Assembly: GCA_026419785.1 (NCBI GenBank)
Contig: JAODTK010000167.1
Location: 310,001-374,000 of the forward strand
Reading direction: 5' to 3'
DNA: 64,000 nucleotides
Source of the DNA: Sclerodactyla briareus
Lineage: Eukaryota > Echinodermata > Holothuroidea > Dendrochirotida > Sclerodactylidae
Shown piece after piece: positions 59,411 to 64,000 of this stretch (positions are counted from its first letter, which is position 1; each line of letters opens with the position of its first letter). The translations under genes and the position numbers were made by a program. Below the pieces are notes generated by a model. It did not search any database. It was not told where the DNA came from and saw nothing but the letters and a program-made list of their open reading frames with translations.

Positions 59411-59940
59411 CTGGTTTGACCACGGATTCAGGTCACTTTGAAGGTCACTTTGCATAATTCATGCGTTATTTCAAAGTTTGCCGGAATTTCCATGAAACTT
59501 GGTGGTATGATTTATTTGACTCCGCTCTTGACCCCAACATTTACCCACATAGGCTGGAGGTCAAGGCTGGAGATCATTCAGTGCTGTCTCAGTTGCATAT
59601 TTTTTTTTTCAAATTTCGTTCGATTCCATGGAAGCTTTGAATGGGTATGGTCTACTCTAGACCCGGAATATGAATTCACTTGGGGTTATTCCATCTGAAT
59701 AATTCTCTTATTTATAACAATTTTTAAACTTTTTTTTTTTTAAGTTGGTTGGATTCCTATGGACGTATAATGCGGGTCCACCATTGCCCATTGATCCTGA
59801 CTATTTAAAAGTAAAAATGTCACTGGAAGGAGAGTATTTGTCTAAGTTTGCATATTTCAGCAATTTCAGTCCGTTTCGACAAAACTTAGTACTCTTTTGT
59901 AGTCATGGTCGACTCAAGTCGCTATGACTTTGAATTGGTC
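59410..59940 (+). repeat. Repeat modules related to R1
   Basis: Contains 'ttcaggtcactttgaaggtc', 'gcataattcatgcgttattt', 'ccatgaaacttggtggtatg' and 'gctggagatcattcagtgct', with a second degenerate round at 59650-59930. Immediately follows the S1 array. Confidence 0.6.
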
Positions 59941-60010
59941 CCCTGATTATATATACCTGTTCCATTATATCATATACCAACATCTGAAAGCAATCCTGGA
60001 ACTACAGAAT

Positions 60011-60457
60011 CCCTACAACACAAAAAACGTTTTTAAAAAACTTTTTAACATGTTGCGCTGATTGTTTCGGGAAAATATTTTTTTGAGTACACAAAGGTTA
60101 GGTGAATGTTTCCAGAACGTTTCACATTCACAAACGTTTGAAGGAACGTTTTGAAAACTTGTCCAAAATTTTCTGAAAGTGTTCTAAATGGTTTTGGTGT
60201 CAAAAGATTTGCGCCAAAAGATTTAAGATATGTTTAGTGTTGTCGAGTAATATTATATTATCATTTTGTTTCTACTAACGGTTTGTTGTAACTCCCTCCT
60301 TTTGAAGTGAAATTGAAATGTTCCTAGAGAATTATTTTTCCCAAACATTTCTGGATGGTAATGGAAACAGTTTTTCCGCAACTTTTCGTGTTACTCAACA
60401 TGAAACGTTTTCAGAAAACTAGTACGAACATGTTTCGAAAACGTCTCTGTTTGCTGG
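60011..60457. mobile_element. MITE with CAAACAC/GTGTTTG termini, copy 2
   Basis: Left 'ccctacaacacaaaaaacg' (60011) and right 'aacgtctctgtttgctgg' (to 60457) correspond to the ends of 39642-39986. The interior again holds many aaacgttt palindromes and T-rich stretches. It is longer than copy 1 by about 100 bases. Non-coding. Confidence 0.75.
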
Positions 60458-60540
60458 TAAAGACAAGGGCGCGATTGCACTGGGCGTATTCCCATGTAGC
60501 TAGCCGCACGTTGCCATGTAATACCACTAATAGTATAATA

Positions 60541-60660
60541 TATAAATCTATATAATATATATATATTATAGATATATATAATTATATATATATATATTAA
60601 TATATAAGATATATATATATATATATATATTATATCTCTATATTATATACATAGATATAT
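60541..60660. repeat. (AT)n microsatellite 1
   Basis: Near-pure at/ta repeat at the outer end of the first pseudo-LTR-like unit. Confidence 0.95.
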
Positions 60661-60811
60661 ACTTCTATCTAGACAAGGAGGCAAAAAACTGTTAAAAAAC
60701 AATGCTACTTAAATGATTAGGCTGGGGGGTCGGGGGGAAAATCTCGAATGAGTTGCGACATAGCGATTGACTAGGAAAACATGTGAGTCAAACAGCCGTA
60801 TGTTTTGGCTG

Positions 60812-60846
60812 CAGAGCTTTCGGACAAAAATTGTCCTTCGTCAGTG
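60812..60846 (-). ncRNA. Hammerhead-like core, copy in unit A
   Basis: On the minus strand: CTGACGA, then an A, the hairpin GGACAA-TTT-TTGTCC, then GAAA. CTGANGA and GAAA around a helix II are the conserved hammerhead core, and Penelope-like elements are known to carry hammerhead motifs in their terminal repeats. One unpaired A follows the core, and helices I and III and the cleavage triplet could not be resolved by eye. Confidence 0.35.
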
Positions 60847-60943
60847 TCCGTGACCACAGGAGTGATACTCCCCCCCCCCCCGAAGAAGAGACGGCTGAGA
60901 CTTTATAGGCCTAGGAACAAGGTGGGTGTGAGGCTAATTAGTG

Positions 60944-60944
<1 letters not shown>

Positions 60945-60977
<33 letters not shown>

Positions 60978-61288
60978 CTATAATTATATATATCTATATA
61001 TATATATATATAATATTATATATATTTATATTCTTTATCTATATAATACAAGAGCAAAAACTGTAAACCAACACACTGTTCTACGTAAATGATAGGCTGA
61101 TCTCGAATGAGATCCGAATAGCGATTGAGCTAGAAAAATGTGAGTAAAACAGCCGATATTTTTGGATGCAGAGCTTTCCGACCATAACTAGTCCTTCGTC
61201 AGTGCAGTGCCACAGCAATGGATAACTCGAGAAAGACGGCTGAGACTTTAAGAGGCCTAGGAACTGGTGGGGTGAGGCTAATTAGTGT
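60945..61288 (-). repeat. Penelope pseudo-LTR-like unit B
   Basis: Direct repeat of unit A, adjacent to it, with its own (AT)n run at 60943-61040. Differs from A by substitutions and indels along the whole length, so the duplication is not recent. Confidence 0.85.
61169..61203 (-). ncRNA. Hammerhead-like core, copy in unit B
   Basis: Equivalent position in unit B: CTGACGA, AGGACTAGTTATGGTC, GGAAA on the minus strand. Helix II is weaker here and the GAAA is preceded by an extra G, so this copy looks decayed. Confidence 0.25.
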
Positions 61289-61438
61289 TTCTCTGATGGA
61301 CAGGGGATATCCCTTTGGGGATTATCCTGGGAGCGCCAATTTTCGCCTCAGTGAATTGACATGAGATAATCCTCAACAGGATTAGACTAATTAAGGCCAA
61401 GTTGCGCCTTGGTGATTGATAAAAGGCAAAATAGGGAG

Positions 61439-61545
61439 GGGGTGGCCCGAGTGGTTTAGCCATTATCTCTTTTGTGTATGGTAGTGATCGTTCCCGAATG
61501 TTCATACCAAATGGTGTAGTCGTTTTCCAGGTTCAATTCACAGTA
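61439..61545 (+). repeat. tRNA-like sequence or SINE head
   Basis: Plus strand: 'ggtggcccgagtggtttagc' (A-box-like, as in class II tRNAs) and 'caggttcaattcac' (B-box-like GGTTCAATTC) about 75 bases further. The sequence between contains 'gtagtgatcgttcccgaatg'. The acceptor stem is not convincing for a working tRNA, so a tRNA-derived SINE or tRNA pseudogene is more likely. Confidence 0.5.
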
Positions 61546-61586
61546 ATTTTCTTTCGCTTTGCGGGATTATTGGACCACGGTTTTGG

Positions 61587-61988
61587 TCAAGGAATGGCGT
61601 GCATCACTCTCAGGTTTTCAATGAGTGACTGACCATGTTGAAATGCTTGGCTGCTCAATTTTTTGGTTCTTGATTGGCTGGACCGGTGTTGGGTCATTCG
61701 CTCCCTCCTGGTGTTTTTGTTTTCCCGATGTTCTGAACTCCGCCAGAAGGTTAACAGTAAATTATGTAGACGCATGGTTCTTCGGACGCAATCATGCCTG
61801 TTGAACTCGGAAATATGCGGGATTCTTGAAATTTTGAAACAATTGTGCGATCGACAAAGTTTGCACGTTTTGCCGTTGGATGGGCAGGGGCGGCTGCCGC
61901 CGTGTTTGTTTGCGCTTGTCTTGCTCCGAAAATTTTGGCGTTTGACTAGACTATGCACGCAGATTCCAGAGGTCTGCTGTAGCAACAA
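61587..61988 (-). pseudogene. Penelope-like C-terminal linker and GIY-YIG-like region
   Basis: The minus-strand frame holds 'GSRPCPSNGKTCKLC', the cysteine-bearing linker usual between Penelope RT and the endonuclease, then 'HISEFNRHDCVRRT' and 'RRERMTQHRSSQSRT', which resemble the 'DC.....VY.L.C......YVGET...LR.R...HR' part of the GIY-YIG domain. The middle, where YVGET should be, is frame-shifted, so catalytic residues cannot be confirmed. Confidence 0.75.
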
Positions 61989-62150
61989 CCGGGGGTTCCG
62001 GGAACACGGATTTTAGGCGTTCCTGACTTTTGAAGGAATGGGCAAATGCTTGGTGAATGAGAGTGGGCTTAATGGTGGAAGGGCAGGATGGTATTCAACC
62101 GACGAGTGGTACTCGGGAGTTGGATTGACGAGTTTTTGTACGTCAGAGTT

Positions 62151-63660
62151 TCAATTCGCGGAGTCTTCTAAGCCGTTCAATGGCCTCTTCAATGGAAACT
62201 CCGGAAATACTGCCTCTTTTGGAGAATGTTTTTGAAAGTGCGTTGGCACGGGACTCGAATCAGCAATCTGAGACAAATGCGTTTTCGACGAAGAGCTTGA
62301 ACTGTAGGGAATGTTCTTCGTGCAGTGGGGTGGGTGACACCTGCTGGGGAGTAGGAATTGTGCTTGTCCGTTGGTTTTGTTGAACAAGTCTGTTTGGAGT
62401 GACCCGTTTTCTAACGTCACAGTGGGTTTCCAGAAGTGGCCCGTCGTCTTGAATTCTGACGTGACTTGATAGATGGGTGGAATACGTTGATTTTCGTTCG
62501 ATGAACGAGGTAAGGTCTCTTTCCCGTGGGTCCATATCATGAAGATGTCATCAATATAACGGAGCCACCCAAGTGGCCTCATGGCCTGTCCAGAAGGAAT
62601 TTCTCAATTTCTCTCTTTCTCTTCATCAATTTTTCCCATGAAAGGTTGGCGAACGAGGAGCCATTTTAGTTCCATTGCTGTGCCGTGGCCCTGCAGGTAT
62701 AGTTGAGCACCAAATACAAAATTGTTGCAAGTTAGGAGGAGGTGCATTAGTTCCGCAGGATCGGCTTTGGTTGGTGTCCTGGCACCAGAATGGTTCGAAA
62801 CCGAAGTACAGGCTTCTATACCTTCCGTTTGAAGGGATATTGTATCAGAGAAGAACGTCCCGGGTTGCCAGCAATGTTCCAGGGGGAGATTTTTGATCTT
62901 TCCGATTTTTATTGATGAAGTCTGTGGGTGGTCCCTTGACGTGAGACGGGAACGGAACGGGGACGAGAGGCTGATCAGGAGGTACACGAATTTGGAAATT
63001 TTCTCTGTAGCGGTGCCGTGTTTGCAAAATGATGGGTCCTGCCAGGGTTTGCCATCCTTGTGAATTTTGGGGAGGAAGTAAAACCTTCCTGGCTTGGGTT
63101 CCGATTGACGAAGGTTTTAGGGCCGACTTTGGGTCTAATGGAGCCCTTGGATCCCATTTTCTCTATGGTTTGTTTTCATCTGGGCAGCACTTTGCTGGGT
63201 GGGGTCGGATTCAGTGGCTGAATATTACGGGGGTTTCCCCATGAGACGTTATGCTTCCGATTCGTAGAATTCGGGGGGGGTGTCTCATAGCCAACCCTGG
63301 CAGAGCCTTTGTCAGCAATGCCTTGATGACGATATCGTTGCAATGTTCCCGAAGGCCAATGGATTGTCTCTCAGTTTTGCTGAGGTTATCCATCCCTGAA
63401 TTCAGTGGGCGGCGTGTAGTTTTTGACATCTTCCTCGATTGCCGAAATGTAGCTTCCAATGTGGGGAATGCCTTCTTGGTGGGTTCCGGTGCTTTTTTGC
63501 CTTGAATTTTGTTGTTATGTCCTCAACATGAGGTAGACTACTGTTGCCATCTTCATCGGCAAAGAATTCGCGTATTCGTAGGCGTCGGAAGAATGCCTCG
63601 AGATCCAGGGACATTTTTTTGTGCGTCATACTGTGTTTTGCTTTAGGGTCCAATTCAGCC
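62151..63660 (-). pseudogene. Penelope-like reverse transcriptase, frameshifted
   Basis: Best read in at least six frame segments. The RT catalytic box 'YIDDIFMIW' is intact, and the thumb-adjacent 'TDLFNKTNGQAQFLLPSRCH' followed by 'PPHCTKNIPYS' is well kept. The motif A region (around 62870, 'LLATRDV') has T-R-D where LV.LDV is usual. Frame changes of one base occur between segments while residues stay conserved, the same pattern as in PIGB. Confidence 0.9.
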
Positions 63661-64000
63661 CTTTAGACAGAATTTTTGGGTTTCTGCGTCAGATACCTCG
63701 CAGAGATGGTCGACAGCAAGATTTGCGTCAGCCCGATTCCACACATTTTGTGCGGATGAAAACGCCTAGACCGGCTCTTGGTTCGGAGGCCGACAATTTG
63801 ATTGCCCATCACCAAGAATTGTAGTGATGTTGTCTCGTCCAAACTTGTCCCTGTTGCCGAGCGAGGACGAATGACTGAGTTTTTTGTAGCAGTCCTGGGA
63901 AATGATCAGAAGTTTATTTTGAAACTCCTGTTTGGATGTTCCCTGTTGCAACTTCCTGGTTGTGGAATTCATTTGTTGGGTGAGATCGTGAATGCCTTTG

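Larger units (their letters stand above)
60541..60944 (-). repeat. Penelope pseudo-LTR-like unit A
   Basis: Aligned with 60945-61288. Shared words in order (plus strand): 'aaatgattaggctg'/'aaatgataggctg', 'atctcgaatgag', 'tagcgattga', 'aaaacatgtgagtcaaacag'/'aaaaatgtgagtaaaacag', 'gcagagctttc', 'gtccttcgtcagtg', 'gacggctgagacttta', 'aggcctaggaac' and 'gaggctaattagtgt'. Both start in an (AT)n run. Located downstream of the minus-strand Penelope-like ORF, so it is probably a 3' repeat of that element. Confidence 0.85.
61560..64000 (-). mobile_element. Penelope-like retroelement (RT plus GIY-YIG-type C-terminus), incomplete
   Basis: Minus strand, entering at the right window edge. From N to C: 'RLRIREFFADED' (about 63575), 'NLSKTERQSIGLREH' and 'DIVIK' (about 63390-63320), 'FTRMANPGRTHHFANTAP' (about 63120-63060; the PK.HK.G.PGRPI..... 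region), 'PLVPVPFPSHVKG' (about 62970), 'LRYIDDIFMIWTHG' (62570-62525; YIDD catalytic box), 'LPSRCHPPHCTKNIPYS' (about 62360) and a Cys-rich end. This is the Penelope-like order and wording. The 5' end lies outside the window. Frames shift repeatedly. Confidence 0.93.

Noticed and set aside
60805..61092. 95-codon open frame with a YIYIYI tail
   Set aside because: Translation of the Penelope terminal unit and its (AT)n run.
62604..63505. Plus-strand open frames opposite the Penelope RT
   Set aside because: Shadows of the minus-strand RT, whose motifs are clear.

Overview
The window is eukaryotic and non-coding for most of its length. It has long AT-rich intergenic and intronic DNA, split exons with GT/AG borders, decayed non-LTR and Penelope-like retroelements, hAT and MITE-type DNA elements, tRNA-related SINEs, microsatellites and several satellite families. 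No operons, CRISPR arrays or prokaryotic signals were seen. The repeat mix suggests a marine invertebrate, perhaps an echinoderm or another invertebrate deuterostome; this is inference, and no marker gene fixes the species.

One host gene can be recognised. It is PIGB (GPI mannosyltransferase 3, GT22 family), on the + strand from about 17.8 to 45.3 kb. Ten exons can be placed by their similarity to the family and by their splice borders: 17826-18002, 18663-18791, 20588-20691, 23379-23504, 28478-28631, 33339-33528, 37747-37858, 40927-41140, 43991-44031 and 45217-45317. At least two short coding stretches were not found. Almost every exon needs one or more single-base corrections to stay in frame, while its residues and splice sites are conserved. 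That points to uncorrected indels in the assembly more than to a dead gene.

The most striking structure is in intron 4 of PIGB. About nine or ten tandem copies of the 5' half of exon 5, each carrying a piece of upstream intron and usually its splice acceptor, lie directly before the complete exon 5 (25255-28477). A 2.1-kb hAT transposon (26060-28188) sits inside this array, with a perfect 8-bp target duplication, matching inverted termini and a recognisable hATC motif.

Layout. 0-2.6 kb: GC-rich diverged tandem repeats. 2.7-5.3 kb: broken LINE on the minus strand. 5.5-6.5 kb: diverged tandem repeat. 7.6-9.4 kb: element with ~270-bp inverted arms. 9.8-11.1 kb: possible element with TACCGGTA-rich ends. 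11.7-12.2 kb: dispersed repeat with a second copy in PIGB intron 2. 13.6-14.1 kb: SINE. 15.8-16.6 kb: 46-bp minisatellite. 17.8-45.3 kb: PIGB, with introns full of satellites, a MITE, SINEs and a LINE tail. 46.3-47.5 kb and 54.1-56.6 kb: broken LINEs on the plus strand. 51.9-53.3 kb: dispersed repeat holding a nested ~520-bp MITE. 56.9-59.4 kb: ~310-bp satellite also found in PIGB introns. 60.0-60.5 kb: second MITE copy. 60.5-64.0 kb: Penelope-like element on the minus strand with two tandem pseudo-LTR-like units, running off the right edge.
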